The notes beneath the pieces were generated by a model. The model had not been told where the DNA came from. It ran no database searches and saw only the letters and a program-made list of their open reading frames with translations. A stretch of DNA of 45,783 nt from an uncultured Myxococcales bacterium (GTDB taxonomy: Bacteria; Myxococcota_A; UBA9042; DTJE01), in contig CAIOFV010000064.1 of assembly GCA_903857665.1 (NCBI GenBank), forward strand, positions 1 through 45,783, in the 5' to 3' direction. Below, piece after piece: positions 18,501-26,603 of the stretch. A program made the position numbers and the translations under genes. Positions within the stretch are counted from its first letter, which is position 1. Each line of letters starts with the position of its first letter.

Positions 18501-19872
18501 GGCAGACCCGCACCGCCGCCCGGCCATCGTGTACGCCCCGACGCGAAAGGCCGCGGAGGAGGCCGCGAAGCGCCTGGCCGGGAAGTACCGTGCCGCCGCC
18601 TACCACGCCGGCCTGGACCCGGCGACCCGGGCCCGGGTGCAGGAGGGGTTCCTGGGAGGTGAACTGGAAGTGATTGTCGCGACCATCGCCTTCGGAATGG
18701 GCGTGGACAAGCCGGACATCCGGACGGTGTTCCACCTGGCCCTGCCGGGGTCCATGGAGGCGTACTACCAGGAAATCGGCCGCGCGGGACGCGACGGGAA
18801 CGGGGCGCGGGCGATCCTGCTGTACGGGTGGGGCGACCGCAAGGTCCACGAGGGCTTCTTCGAGCGGGACTATCCCCCCGTGACCACGCTGAAGTCGGTC
18901 CGCGCGATGGTCCCGAACGACGGCATGTCCCGCGAGCTGCTGGTCCGGACCTGCGGGCTGGAACCGGAGGTGGCGGAAAACGCCATCACCAAGCTGTGGA
19001 TACACGGCGGGCTGACCGTGGACGCCGAGGACGTCGTGCGGCGCGGCGCGATGGGCTGGGAGGCGTCGTACGAGTCGATCCGCAGCCACCGTGAGGCCCA
19101 GATCGACCAGGTGCTGGACCTGGCCCGATCGGGCGCCTGCCGGATGGCCCAACTGGTACGCCATTTCGGCGACAAGGCCGGGAGTGCCTGCGGCAAGTGC
19201 GACACCTGCGCGCCGCAGCACTGCAGCGTGCGGCGGTTCCGAGCGCCCACCGATGCCGAACGGCTGGCGATGAACGGGATCCTGAACGAGCTGCAGCACC
19301 GGGACGGCCTGGCGACGGGCACCCTGCACCGGAACCTCTTCCCGGACGGCCGCATGGAGCGGTCGGAATTCGAGCACCTGGTCAGCGCGATGCAGCGGGC
19401 GCGGATCCTGTCCGTTTCGGACGACGCGATGGAGCGCGAAGGGAAGATGGTCGCGTTCCGGCGGGCCCACCTGGCCCCGGCCTCGCGGCGGCTGGATTCG
19501 CTGGAAGACGCGGAAATCGCCATCGAAGTGCAGCCCGAAGCGCCTGCGACCGCCGCGAAGGGCGCCCGGAAGGCCCGTGCCGCGACCCCGCGCCAGAAGG
19601 CCGAAGCGGCCACCGGCGGGACGGCGGCGCCGATGATCGACGCGGGGGACAAGGACCTGTTCGAAACGCTGAAGGCGTGGCGCCTGGCGGCGGCGAAGGA
19701 CGAAGGCGTGCCGGCGTTCCGGATCCTGACGGACAAGGCGCTGCGGGCCATCGTCGCGGCGCGTCCCCGGACGCTGATGGAACTGTACGGCCTTCCGGGC
19801 GTCGGGGGTCGGTTCGTGGAGCGTCGCGGGAAGGAACTATTGGCCGCGATGGAGCGGGCCGAGCCGGGGTGA
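15514..19872 (+). CDS. Topoisomerase III-RecQ helicase fusion protein
   Basis: A single 1452-residue polypeptide carrying both partners of the RecQ-TopoIII machine. Residues 1-640 are a type IA topoisomerase III: TOPRIM start VIAEKPSVARDLA, DAGREGE at 104-110, catalytic Tyr in TYPRTDSR at about 328, and the late helical part LGTPATRAATLE. Residues about 645-775 are a low-complexity linker (Gly-Thr repeats, then Ser/Thr, then QPPAP repeats). Residues about 775-1450 are RecQ: Walker A PTGRGKS 811-817, DEAH 909-912, helicase C half with QEIGRAGRDG, four zinc-type cysteines (near 1208-1235, CGKCDTC), and a C-terminal HRDC domain (about 1380-1448). No stop or frameshift interrupts the join. GTG 15514 follows GGGAGG at 15503-15508. 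Confidence 0.96.
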   Translation: MSVVVIAEKPSVARDLASVLGASTRADAALVGNGYVVTWAIGHLVGIAEPAAMNPDWKPWRFDRLPMLPKDFLLKALEGTKDHFDRIARLLTAPDVERVVCATDAGREGELIFRYIVRVAGCDRPVQRLWISSLTPEAIKEGFAGLRPGADFDNLGRAAEARGRADWLVGMNLSRAYSLRFGGQGETRKLLSVGRVQTPTLAMLVERETAIRDFVPEVYHEVVATFGEGADSYRSTWFDPARAATEGDARNATRLPAAPADAEAIRDRVLGGNGEVVSLSGADRNQAPPLLYDLTELQRHANRLYGLTANNTLAAAQALYEKHKLITYPRTDSRHLTKDVAARVKEVTDVIRKYYGTAVAAGTGTRHLSSRFVDDAKVTDHHAILPTSVDPHGKPMSRDEERVYDLVCRRLLMAWHGDHKTRVTTVVTRVVTDAASDLFRVSGTVVTQVGWKVLDVGGARAEKGDAKGKGKKKAAKAVAPEGESPTDAEDKAEDVAEGRLPDGLSEGQVRKVQACEAQRKETTPPKRLTDASLLTAMETAGRTLDDRELEEAMSERGLGTPATRAATLETLISRGYVERKGKSLRATEDGIALIDVVHEKVKSPAMTGEWELLLKRMEHGQGSFEAFMEGIERYVIEVVGSVKGMRRPEGRAGAGTGSGAGTGEGTGTGTGAGTREGTGTGAATGTGAGMGAGGSVDPRASESTQPASVLGVRASVVSPASRPPATPAKSATSGTSTTSATSGIPVTSVNPMTPRIPAAPQPPAPQPPAPQHPADLATLLHDRFGFSSFREGQEEVCRAVTAGRDALVVMPTGRGKSLCYQLPGIARGGTTLVVSPLIALMEDQVSKLKARGLRAERIHSGRSREDSRAACFDYLNGRLDFLFIAPERLSVPGFPEMLAKRRPTLIAVDEAHCISHWGHDFRPDYRLLKDRLPLLMPTPVIALTATATTRVQDDICEQLNVPKAGRYAHGFRRDDLALEMAERPMARRMDEVERVLADPHRRPAIVYAPTRKAAEEAAKRLAGKYRAAAYHAGLDPATRARVQEGFLGGELEVIVATIAFGMGVDKPDIRTVFHLALPGSMEAYYQEIGRAGRDGNGARAILLYGWGDRKVHEGFFERDYPPVTTLKSVRAMVPNDGMSRELLVRTCGLEPEVAENAITKLWIHGGLTVDAEDVVRRGAMGWEASYESIRSHREAQIDQVLDLARSGACRMAQLVRHFGDKAGSACGKCDTCAPQHCSVRRFRAPTDAERLAMNGILNELQHRDGLATGTLHRNLFPDGRMERSEFEHLVSAMQRARILSVSDDAMEREGKMVAFRRAHLAPASRRLDSLEDAEIAIEVQPEAPATAAKGARKARAATPRQKAEAATGGTAAPMIDAGDKDLFETLKAWRLAAAKDEGVPAFRILTDKALRAIVAARPRTLMELYGLPGVGGRFVERRGKELLAAMERAEPG
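17461..17595 (+). repeat. Dense G-tract (quadruplex-prone) encoding the fusion linker
   Basis: About 18 runs of three or more G, mostly separated by 1-4 nt (ACGGGAACGGG-type), lie on the coding strand exactly at the junction between the topoisomerase and helicase modules. They encode Gly/Thr/Ala repeats. Such DNA can form G-quadruplexes and is prone to slippage. Confidence 0.8.
17791..17826 (+). repeat. 15-bp tandem repeat in the linker
   Basis: CCGCAGCCGCCCGCC is repeated twice plus a partial copy, encoding PQPPA units immediately before the RecQ module. Confidence 0.8.
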
Positions 19873-19920
19873 TTCCGTCCGGCCCTCACCGACTCCCCAG
19901 GCGTCGCGACGCGCGCGGCC

Positions 19921-22374
19921 CTACTTGCAGCGCTGGGTCTTGGTCCCCGTGCTGTCGGGGCTGCACCCCAGGCCCAGGAACCCCGAGCACGAATCCGACC
20001 ATTCGCCGCTTTCGCCGCAGTTCGGGACGGAACTGGCCCATCCCGGCACCTGGTTGCAATTGCCGAACGTGCCGCTGCACCTCACCAGACTGCGATTTTC
20101 CTTGTCCGGCGTGCCGTTGCAGTCGTAGTCGAAGTCGCCGCAGCCGTTCGGCCCGCTGAAGTAGTTCGCCTGGTTGGGATGCACGTTGGCGTCGTGGTCG
20201 CAGCAGTCGCCCGAGACGTCGGTGGCGGTGTAGGGCGCAACCGCCGTGCAGAGGCACTTGTAGTTCGTCGGGTCGTTCGAGTAGCCGTCGCCGTCCATGT
20301 CGATGAAGTACTGGGTACACCCGTAGCCGCCTTCCTCGTCGGTCTGCCCGTTGCAGTTGTTGTCGATCAGGTCGAAGCACACCTCGGCGGCGCCCGGGTG
20401 GATCAGCACGTTGGTGTCGTCGCAGTCGCCGTCCTTCACGGCCCGGTAGTAGCCGCTGGCGGTCCCGCCGCACCGGCACTGCATCAGCGCGGTCAGCCCG
20501 TACCCGTCGCCGTCCTTGTCGTAGTAGAACCGGTTGCAGCCGACCGACCCGTCCTCGTCGATCACCCCGTTGCAGTTGTCGTCCTTGCCGTTGCAGTACT
20601 CGGTGGCGCCCGGGTACACGTTCGGATCGTTGTCGTTGCAGTCGGTGTTGACCAGCGAAGTGTACTGGTCCCCCGGCGTGCAGCGCACCTGGTAGTCGGT
20701 GCCGCTGCCGTACCCGTCGCCGTCCTTGTCCTGGTAGTACGGCTTGCCGCCCATGGTGTTGGGGGGATCGGTCACGCCGTCGCAGTCGTCGTCCTTGCCG
20801 TTGCAGATCTCGACGATGGACGGGTTGATCTTCTTGTCCTCGTCGTTGCAGTCTCCCCCGCGGATCGCGGTATACGGGGGCTGCTTGGCGCACAGGCACT
20901 TGTACGTGTCGGACCGCCCGTACGTGTCCCCATCGACGTCCATGTAATAGATGGTGCATCCCTGCGCGTCCTCGTTGTCCGTGGTGCCGTCGCAGTCGTC
21001 GTCCTTGCCGTTGCAGACCTCGATGGCCGCCGGGTTTACGCCTGGGTTCAGGTCGTTGCAGTCACCGGGCAGCCGCGCGGTATACAGCCCGCTGGGCGCG
21101 CACAGGCACTTCACGTCGGTGGTCACGCCGTACCCGTCGGCGTCCTGGTCGGAGTAATACGGGATGCAGCCCTGGGCGCCTTCCTCGTCGGTGGCGCCGT
21201 TGCAGTTGTCGTCACGACCATTGCACACTTCCGTCGCGCCCGAAAACACCTGGGGATCCGAGTCGTTGCAGTCGCCGTCGATGGTGGCGCTGTACGGCGG
21301 CGTCGGGCCGCACTGGCACTTCGTGTCGCCGGTGACACCGTGGCCGTCCTTGTCCTCGTCCCGGTAGTAGGCCAGGCAGTTCAGGGCGTTTTCCTCGTCG
21401 GTCTTCCCGTCGCAGTTGTCGTCGATGCCGTTGCACGATTCCTGGGCCGGTTCCCGGCCGCTGCAGACGATCTTGCCTTCCACGCAGGTGTTCCTGGCGG
21501 GACAGGTTCCCCATTCGTTCGTCAGCGTGCACGTGTCGAACACGAGGCCCTCGTCGGTCTGCCCATTGCAGTCGTCGTCGATGGCGTTGCAGGTTTCCGC
21601 GGCAGGAACCTTCGCCGCGCAGGCCTCGGCGCATGTCCGGTCGGCGCGGCAGGTGCCGAACTCGTTGACGACGCGGCACTCGGTGACGTTGTGCTGCTGC
21701 TCGTATTTCGCGGTGCAGGGGCACTCGGCGCCGGCCGCCGGGCGGCACTGCCTGGCCACGCCGCCGTCCAGGGTGAAGTCCGCGCACTCGAACCCGTCCG
21801 GGCAGTCGATGTCCAGCGCGCAGGAAACGCCGCAAAAGGAACCGTTCACGCCGTACGGGAGGCAGGCGTACCGGTACCCGGTGGACGCCAGCACCGGCAC
21901 GCATTCCTGGTCCTGCTTGCACGGCTGGCAGAGGCGCGCGAAGGGGTCGATGCAGCCGTAGGTGACATCCGACCCGGTCCCGGCGACCACGTTGCAGTAC
22001 CACCCCTTCGGGCAGGGATCGCTGGTCGCGCAGGAAACGGTACAGCGCTGGCCATCCATGGTGTCCACGCACAGGCTGGACAGGCAGTCGTCGGGCGACG
22101 TGCAGGGACACCCCTCGACGCCCGCCTTCGGCTGGCACTGCGCCTCGACCTCGTCGGCGACCAGGCCGTCCGCGACGCCTTCGCCCGGCACGTCGATGCG
22201 CCCCTCGTCCGCGGGGCCCGGATCGACCGGCCCCTTGTCGGGCGTGATCACCACGTCGGTCCCCACGACCTCCGGACCCGAATCGACGGGGTTCGTCCCG
22301 CCGCCACCGCCGCCGCAGGCCGCCAGCGCGGTCGCCAGAACCGCCGCCCACCCCGTCCTGCGAAACGTCGTCAT
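19921..22374 (-). CDS. Lipoprotein with MopE-type metal-binding repeats
   Basis: An 817-residue surface or periplasmic lipoprotein: signal peptide with lipobox LAAC (Cys20), then a Gly run and an acidic low-complexity spacer to about residue 75. A cysteine-rich region follows (about 80-240). From about 250 to 730 there are seven CNGxDDxCNGxTDE motifs of the putative metal-binding MopE class, alternating with six YYxDxDxDGYG segments that resemble calcium-binding DxDxDG loops, and six DCNDxD segments. MopE itself binds copper in Methylococcus; similar repeat proteins are common in myxobacteria with unknown roles. ATG 22374 has GGAGG just upstream. No export partner is adjacent. Confidence 0.93.
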   Translation of the reverse strand: MTTFRRTGWAAVLATALAACGGGGGGTNPVDSGPEVVGTDVVITPDKGPVDPGPADEGRIDVPGEGVADGLVADEVEAQCQPKAGVEGCPCTSPDDCLSSLCVDTMDGQRCTVSCATSDPCPKGWYCNVVAGTGSDVTYGCIDPFARLCQPCKQDQECVPVLASTGYRYACLPYGVNGSFCGVSCALDIDCPDGFECADFTLDGGVARQCRPAAGAECPCTAKYEQQHNVTECRVVNEFGTCRADRTCAEACAAKVPAAETCNAIDDDCNGQTDEGLVFDTCTLTNEWGTCPARNTCVEGKIVCSGREPAQESCNGIDDNCDGKTDEENALNCLAYYRDEDKDGHGVTGDTKCQCGPTPPYSATIDGDCNDSDPQVFSGATEVCNGRDDNCNGATDEEGAQGCIPYYSDQDADGYGVTTDVKCLCAPSGLYTARLPGDCNDLNPGVNPAAIEVCNGKDDDCDGTTDNEDAQGCTIYYMDVDGDTYGRSDTYKCLCAKQPPYTAIRGGDCNDEDKKINPSIVEICNGKDDDCDGVTDPPNTMGGKPYYQDKDGDGYGSGTDYQVRCTPGDQYTSLVNTDCNDNDPNVYPGATEYCNGKDDNCNGVIDEDGSVGCNRFYYDKDGDGYGLTALMQCRCGGTASGYYRAVKDGDCDDTNVLIHPGAAEVCFDLIDNNCNGQTDEEGGYGCTQYFIDMDGDGYSNDPTNYKCLCTAVAPYTATDVSGDCCDHDANVHPNQANYFSGPNGCGDFDYDCNGTPDKENRSLVRCSGTFGNCNQVPGWASSVPNCGESGEWSDSCSGFLGLGCSPDSTGTKTQRCK
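20190..21600 (-). repeat. Tandem MopE repeat array
   Basis: Seven diverged copies, mostly about 200-210 bp per unit, coding for the CNGxDDxC motifs; copies are recognisable at DNA level through GCCGTTGCAG/TCGTCGTC words on the plus strand. Confidence 0.75.
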
Positions 22375-22418
22375 GCCGTCCTCCGGGAAACCGATTTCGA
22401 CCGTGTCACTCGCGGGGA

Positions 22419-22448
22419 AGTGTGCCGTTTGTCGTGCAAGGTCGTCAA
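22419..22448 (-). promoter_or_regulatory. Promoter of the MopE-repeat lipoprotein
   Basis: TTGACG (22448-22443), 18 nt, CACACT (22424-22419) on the minus strand, in the 75-nt gap after apbE. The -10 is poor, so this is tentative. Confidence 0.4.
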
Positions 22449-22449
22449 G

Positions 22450-23532
22450 TCACTCGGCTCCGTGGTGGTATCTCGCGGCCAGCCGGGACGACACCGTTTC
22501 CACCGCCCGCCCGTCGTCGCCCCGCACCACGAACAGGGCGCCCGCCCCGGGCAGCGATTCGATCAGCGCCAAACCCCGCTCCGGCCCCAGGACCGCCACA
22601 CCGGTCGACAGGGCGTCGGCGATCGCGTTCGGCCACTCGCCCTGGTCCAGCACCACGGTCACGCTCAGCAGGCGCGTATCGACCGGGGCCCCCGTGCGGG
22701 GATCGAAGATGTGGTAGTAGTCGACGCCCCCCACGCGGACCGGCTGCTCGTAGTTGGCCGACGTCGAAATCGCCAGGTCGCCCGTCGCCATCACCACGCC
22801 CTCGACGCCGCCCTCGTCCAGCGGATCGCGCACGCCCACGCGCCACGGTCGCGAGTCCGGGGAGGTGCCGAACGCGCGGATCTCGCCGCCGACCTGCACC
22901 AGGCCCGACGCCGCGCCGCGCGACTTCAGCAGCGCGACGGCACGATCCACGGCGTACCCCTTGATGATGCCGCCGAAGTCCAGCGAGGCCGGCGGGTTCA
23001 GGGGCAGGATCGCCCCTTCGGAAGACCACGCCAGGCGCTGCAGCCCGATGCCGGCCAGCGCCCCGTGGACGTCGTCGGGGGCCGGGGGCACCCCCTCCTT
23101 GACCGCCCGTTTCCACAGCGTCTTCAGGGGCCAGACGGTGACGTCGAAAGCCCCGTCCGTCATGCGCCATGCCGCCTGGGACAGCCGCAACACATCGTTC
23201 AGCTCGGCCGATGGGACGAACGGGTGCTGGCCGCCCTCCCGGTTGAAGCGCCCGACCTCGGACGACGGATCGAAGGGATTGAGGGCGGCCCCGGTGAGCC
23301 GAATGTCGTCGAAGGCCGCCTTCGCCAAGGAGGGCCCGTCGGCGGCCCGGGCGGCCGGCAGCGCGAACCGGATCCGGGCCGGGATGCCGACCCACAGGGA
23401 CTCCGACCGGTCGGACCAGGCCAGGCCCGGGGTCGCTGGGGCCAGGAGGTCCCAGGCGATCGGGATCGCCGATGCCCCCGCCAGGAGGACTGCGATCCCG
23501 GCGAAGATCCAGGTGCGGCGGCGGTTGGTCAT
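22450..23532 (-). CDS. apbE: FAD:protein FMN transferase (ApbE family)
   Basis: ApbE transfers FMN from FAD to a Thr of target proteins such as Rnf/Nqr or reductase subunits, in the periplasm. The 360-residue product has an N-terminal membrane anchor (IFAGIAVLLAGASAIPIAW) without a lipobox. Conserved features are GAFDVTVWPL, SLDFGGIIKGYAVDRA near residue 205, VQVGGEIRAFG, and YYHIFDPRTGAPV with the Mg-binding region ADALSTGVAVLG. ATG 23532 is preferred over ATG 23544 because GAAGGG directly abuts the latter and sits about 12 nt before the former. No target flavoprotein is in the window. Confidence 0.92.
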   Translation of the reverse strand: MTNRRRTWIFAGIAVLLAGASAIPIAWDLLAPATPGLAWSDRSESLWVGIPARIRFALPAARAADGPSLAKAAFDDIRLTGAALNPFDPSSEVGRFNREGGQHPFVPSAELNDVLRLSQAAWRMTDGAFDVTVWPLKTLWKRAVKEGVPPAPDDVHGALAGIGLQRLAWSSEGAILPLNPPASLDFGGIIKGYAVDRAVALLKSRGAASGLVQVGGEIRAFGTSPDSRPWRVGVRDPLDEGGVEGVVMATGDLAISTSANYEQPVRVGGVDYYHIFDPRTGAPVDTRLLSVTVVLDQGEWPNAIADALSTGVAVLGPERGLALIESLPGAGALFVVRGDDGRAVETVSSRLAARYHHGAE

Positions 23533-23572
23533 GCCCGGGGCCATCCCTTCTTCACGGTTTCACCGAGGAACG

Positions 23573-23601
23573 AGTCTTTCCGCACGCGGGCCTCCCGTCA
23601 A
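23573..23601 (-). promoter_or_regulatory. Promoter of apbE, with a palindrome upstream
   Basis: TTGACG (23601-23596), 17 nt, AAGACT (23578-23573) on the minus strand. A perfect 12-bp palindrome CGGAACGTTCCG lies at 23627-23638, about 26 bp upstream of the -35, where an activator or repressor could sit. Confidence 0.45.
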
Positions 23602-23651
23602 GCACCGGGTGCGGCGCCGGAGGGCACGGAACGTTCCGCGACCCGTCGGTT

Positions 23652-24803
23652 TCATCCCTCGCGACCCGCGGAGTCGCCCTCCGCCTCGTCGCGCGGGTAC
23701 GCGGCCTCCAGCTCGGCGGCCAGCTCGGGCAGCGTGCCATCGACGATGGCCGCCCGCACCCGGCGCATCAGTTCCCCGTAGAAATGGAGGTTGTGCATCG
23801 TGTTCAGCACCGCCGCCAGGATCTCCTTCGCCACGAACAGGTGCCGCAGGTAGGCCCGGGTGTACCGCGTGCACACCGGGCAGCCGCATTCCGGATCCGG
23901 CGGCGACAGGTCGTCCCGGTACTGCGCGTTCTTGATCACCAGCCGGCCGCGGCGGGTCAGCAGCAGGCCGTTGCGCCCGGCCCGCGTGGGGAACACGCAG
24001 TCGAACATGTCGATGCCGCCCATCACGCACCGGGGCAGGTCCGGCGGCATCCCTACGCCCATCAGGTACCGGGGCCGATCCTCCGGCAGCACCGCAGCGG
24101 TCGCGGCCGCCACCGGGTACATCTTGTCGGGCGGCTCGCCGACCGACAGCCCGCCGATCGCGATGCCCTCGAACGGCAGCGCCCGGATGGCGGCGGCGTG
24201 CTGCCGCCGGAGATCGAGGTCCAGCCCGCCCTGGACGATGCCGAACACCGCCTGGTCGCCCCGCTTGCGCGCCGCCACGGCCCGCTGGGCCCAGCGGGTC
24301 GTCAGGTCGAGGGCGTGTTCCAGCTCGTCGCGCCCCGAGGTGGACGGGGGGCAGACGTCCAGCACCATCGCGATGTCCGACCCCAGCGCCTCCTGGGTGG
24401 CGATCACGTTTTCCGGCGTGAACTCGTGCAGCGAGCCGTCCAGGTGCGACCGGAAGGTCGCCCCGCCCTCCCCGACCTTCCGCAGCGCCGCCAGGCTGTA
24501 TACCTGGAACCCGCCGGAGTCGGTCAGGATCGAACCGTCCCAGTCCATGAACCGGTGCAGGCCGCCGTGCCGAGCAACGACGTCCGGCCCCGGCCGCAGC
24601 GCCAGGTGGTAGGTGTTCCCCAGGATCAGCCCGAACCCAGCGTCGCGGACCTGCGCGGGCAGCAACCCCTTCACGGTCCCCTGGGTGCCGACGGGCATGA
24701 ACGCGGGCGTCTCGATGGAGCCGTGCGGCGTCGTCAGCGTGCCCAGCCGCGCCGCGGTCCGCGCATCCCGGTGTCGCACCTCGAAACGGAAGCCGTCGGA
24801 CAT
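23652..24803 (-). CDS. tgt: tRNA-guanine transglycosylase
   Basis: Tgt exchanges guanine-34 for preQ1 in tRNAs with GUN anticodons. The 383-residue protein is of bacterial length. Visible features are the catalytic Asp in LTDSGGFQVYSL (about 92), the nucleophile Asp in GIDMFDCVFPTRAGRNG (about 265-270), GIVQGG for substrate binding, and the zinc site CGCPVC followed by a His in YLRHLF. It begins 10 nt after queA ends, so the two form a queA-tgt operon that carries out consecutive steps of queuosine synthesis. Confidence 0.97.
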   Translation of the reverse strand: MSDGFRFEVRHRDARTAARLGTLTTPHGSIETPAFMPVGTQGTVKGLLPAQVRDAGFGLILGNTYHLALRPGPDVVARHGGLHRFMDWDGSILTDSGGFQVYSLAALRKVGEGGATFRSHLDGSLHEFTPENVIATQEALGSDIAMVLDVCPPSTSGRDELEHALDLTTRWAQRAVAARKRGDQAVFGIVQGGLDLDLRRQHAAAIRALPFEGIAIGGLSVGEPPDKMYPVAAATAAVLPEDRPRYLMGVGMPPDLPRCVMGGIDMFDCVFPTRAGRNGLLLTRRGRLVIKNAQYRDDLSPPDPECGCPVCTRYTRAYLRHLFVAKEILAAVLNTMHNLHFYGELMRRVRAAIVDGTLPELAAELEAAYPRDEAEGDSAGREG

Positions 24804-24813
24804 CGGGCACCTC

Positions 24814-25878
24814 TTACAAAATCAGCATCGCGTCGCCATACGAATAGAACCGGTACCCCGCCGCCACCGCTTCCCGGTACGCCGCCAGGATCCGCTCGCG
24901 CCCCACGAGGGCGCCGACCAGCAGCACCAGCGACGACCCCGGCAGGTGGAAATTGGTGACCATCCCCGCGATCACGCGGAACCTGTACCCGGGGGTGATC
25001 AGCAGCCGCGTCGCCGCCTCGCCCGCCACGACGCGTCCCGAAACGCCCGCCGACTCCAGCGTGCGAACCGCCGTGGTCCCGACCGCGATCACGCGCCGCC
25101 CCTCGTCCAGCGCACGGTTGATCGCGTCCGCCGCCGCGGCCGGCACGCGGTAGCGCTCCTCGCCCACGTCGTGCTCGCGGACGTCGTCCGTCGTGATGGG
25201 CTTGAACGTGCCAGGGCCCACGTGCAGCGTCACGTGCACGACCTCGACACCCGACGCCTGCAGCGACGCGAGCATCGCCGGCGTGAAATGCAGGCCTGCC
25301 GTGGGAGCCGCCACCGCGCCGTCCTCCCGGGCGTACACCGTCTGGTAGCGCTCGCGGTCCAGCGCCGCGTGGTCGCGCCCGTCGCGGCGGATGTAGGGCG
25401 GCAGCGGCATCCGGCCGAACCGCGCCAGCAGGTCGTCGATGTCGGCGCCTTCGCAGGCGAGGTCCGCGATCCCTCCTCCCCGGACGCCCTCGACCCGGGC
25501 CTGCACGGCGGTCGGGACGCCGTCCAGGTCCGCGATCGTCAGTACGGCGCCCAGGTGCAGCCCGCGATGCGTCCCGAACATGGCCACGAACCGGTCGTGC
25601 CGCCGATCCAGCACCAGCAGCTCGACGCGCCCGCCGGTGGCCTTCTGCGCGAACAGGCGGGCGGGCACGACGCGGGTGTCGTTCAGCACCAGCACGTCGC
25701 CGGGGCGCAGCCAGGCCGGGAGGTCGGTGAAGCTGCGGTGGATCGGCGCCCCCCCCGGCAGGGGCAGGACCATCAGGCGGGAGCCGTCCCGGTCCGGGGC
25801 GGGCACCTGGGCGATGCATTCCACGGGGAGGTCGAAGCGCCAGGCGTCGAGCCGGGCATCGGCGGGCAATCCGTCCAC
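24814..25878 (-). CDS. queA: S-adenosylmethionine:tRNA ribosyltransferase-isomerase
   Basis: QueA turns the preQ1 placed by Tgt into epoxyqueuosine using the ribosyl part of SAM. Landmarks: AWRFDLPVECIAQVPAPDRDGSRLMVL at the N-terminus (shown here only as family-typical FxLPxxxIAxxP), LVLNDTRVVPARLF, AAPTAGLHFTP, HVGPGTFKPI, and the C-terminal NFHLPGSSLVLLVGA and YSYGDAMLIL. The start is probably GTG 25878, which follows GGGAGGG at 25887-25881 with short spacing; TTG 25869 is the alternative. It lies 10 nt after the DUF4476 gene and 10 nt before tgt, so the three are likely cotranscribed. Confidence 0.96.
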   Translation of the reverse strand: MDGLPADARLDAWRFDLPVECIAQVPAPDRDGSRLMVLPLPGGAPIHRSFTDLPAWLRPGDVLVLNDTRVVPARLFAQKATGGRVELLVLDRRHDRFVAMFGTHRGLHLGAVLTIADLDGVPTAVQARVEGVRGGGIADLACEGADIDDLLARFGRMPLPPYIRRDGRDHAALDRERYQTVYAREDGAVAAPTAGLHFTPAMLASLQASGVEVVHVTLHVGPGTFKPITTDDVREHDVGEERYRVPAAAADAINRALDEGRRVIAVGTTAVRTLESAGVSGRVVAGEAATRLLITPGYRFRVIAGMVTNFHLPGSSLVLLVGALVGRERILAAYREAVAAGYRFYSYGDAMLIL

Positions 25879-25888
25879 GTCCCTCCCG

Positions 25889-26518
25889 TCAGAAGCCGGC
25901 CGGCAGGCCCGAGTGGTCGATCTCACGGATCCGGTTGCGCAACGCGTCGCGGTCGGATTCGAACTCCAGTTCCTTCAAGACCTTGTAGAAATCGTCATGG
26001 TCCAGGGTCCGCGGGTACAGCGTCGCCGCGGCGTCCACCTTGTCCTTGCCGAAATCGAACACGGCAAGCACCTGGCGCACCTGCTCCGTCAGGAAGTAGT
26101 GGTGACGCCCGGCATCGCGCAGCAGCGCCAACTGGTCCTTGCTGAACGGCAGTTCCTTCAGGTCGTTGACCAGTTCATGGAATGCGCCGGGCCCCATCGG
26201 CAGCGGGCCCGCGGGCAGAGGCCGCGAGACCGGCGGAGGAAGCGGGTCCCGGTCGGGCGCCGGCAGCGGCGCCGCGTACATGCTCCCCAGCATCGTCATG
26301 GCGTCCAGAAGCCGCGCGCGGGCCATCGACAACTGCTCCAGCGCGCGCTCGCGATCCCGGGAGGGCCGCGCGTGCTGCAGCGTCTGGATGGCGCCGTCCA
26401 GGTTCACCAGCGCATCGTCCAGGCCCGCGGTCACCGGCGTCCGTGGCAGCCCCCCCCGGGCCGGCACCAGGACCAGCAGCACCAGGCACGCGACCAGCAC
26501 CTGCAGCACCCAGCGCAT
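25889..26518 (-). CDS. Exported DUF4476 protein
   Basis: A 209-residue protein with a signal peptide (WVLQVLVACLVLLVLVPARG), a helical segment (about 25-80), a Pro-rich linker (about 82-110), and a C-terminal DUF4476 domain (about 110-205) with repeated phenylalanines (LPFSKDQLALL, VFDFGKDKVDAA, LELEF-like ends). DUF4476 is of unknown function and common in myxobacteria. ATG 26518 is chosen over ATG 26524 and GTG 26533 because GGGGAGG ends 6 nt before it. It leads the queA-tgt operon, probably for reasons of position rather than function. Confidence 0.82.
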   Translation of the reverse strand: MRWVLQVLVACLVLLVLVPARGGLPRTPVTAGLDDALVNLDGAIQTLQHARPSRDRERALEQLSMARARLLDAMTMLGSMYAAPLPAPDRDPLPPPVSRPLPAGPLPMGPGAFHELVNDLKELPFSKDQLALLRDAGRHHYFLTEQVRQVLAVFDFGKDKVDAAATLYPRTLDHDDFYKVLKELEFESDRDALRNRIREIDHSGLPAGF

Positions 26519-26588
26519 CCTCATCCTCCCCACGGCAAGACGCCCGCGACGGGCGGGCAGCAGCCTTGGACGGCCGCTGCGGGCACGT

Positions 26589-26594
26589 ATTCTA
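26589..26594 (-). promoter_or_regulatory. -10 element of DUF4476-queA-tgt (TAGAAT)
   Basis: TAGAAT on the minus strand, 71 nt before the start codon. The -35 position (26612-26617) is not a good hexamer but lies exactly between the arms of an inverted repeat. Confidence 0.45.
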
Positions 26595-26603
26595 GCCCGG
26601 ATG

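Noticed and set aside
19901..19912. GCGTCGCGACGC palindrome between convergent genes as a terminator
   Set aside because: Perfectly self-complementary, with no room for a loop and no U-tract; too short to support.
20179..23781. A 1200-codon open frame on the plus strand
   Set aside because: Antisense to the MopE lipoprotein and apbE; its Val/Ala/Arg repeats mirror the MopE repeats and no ribosome-binding site precedes it.
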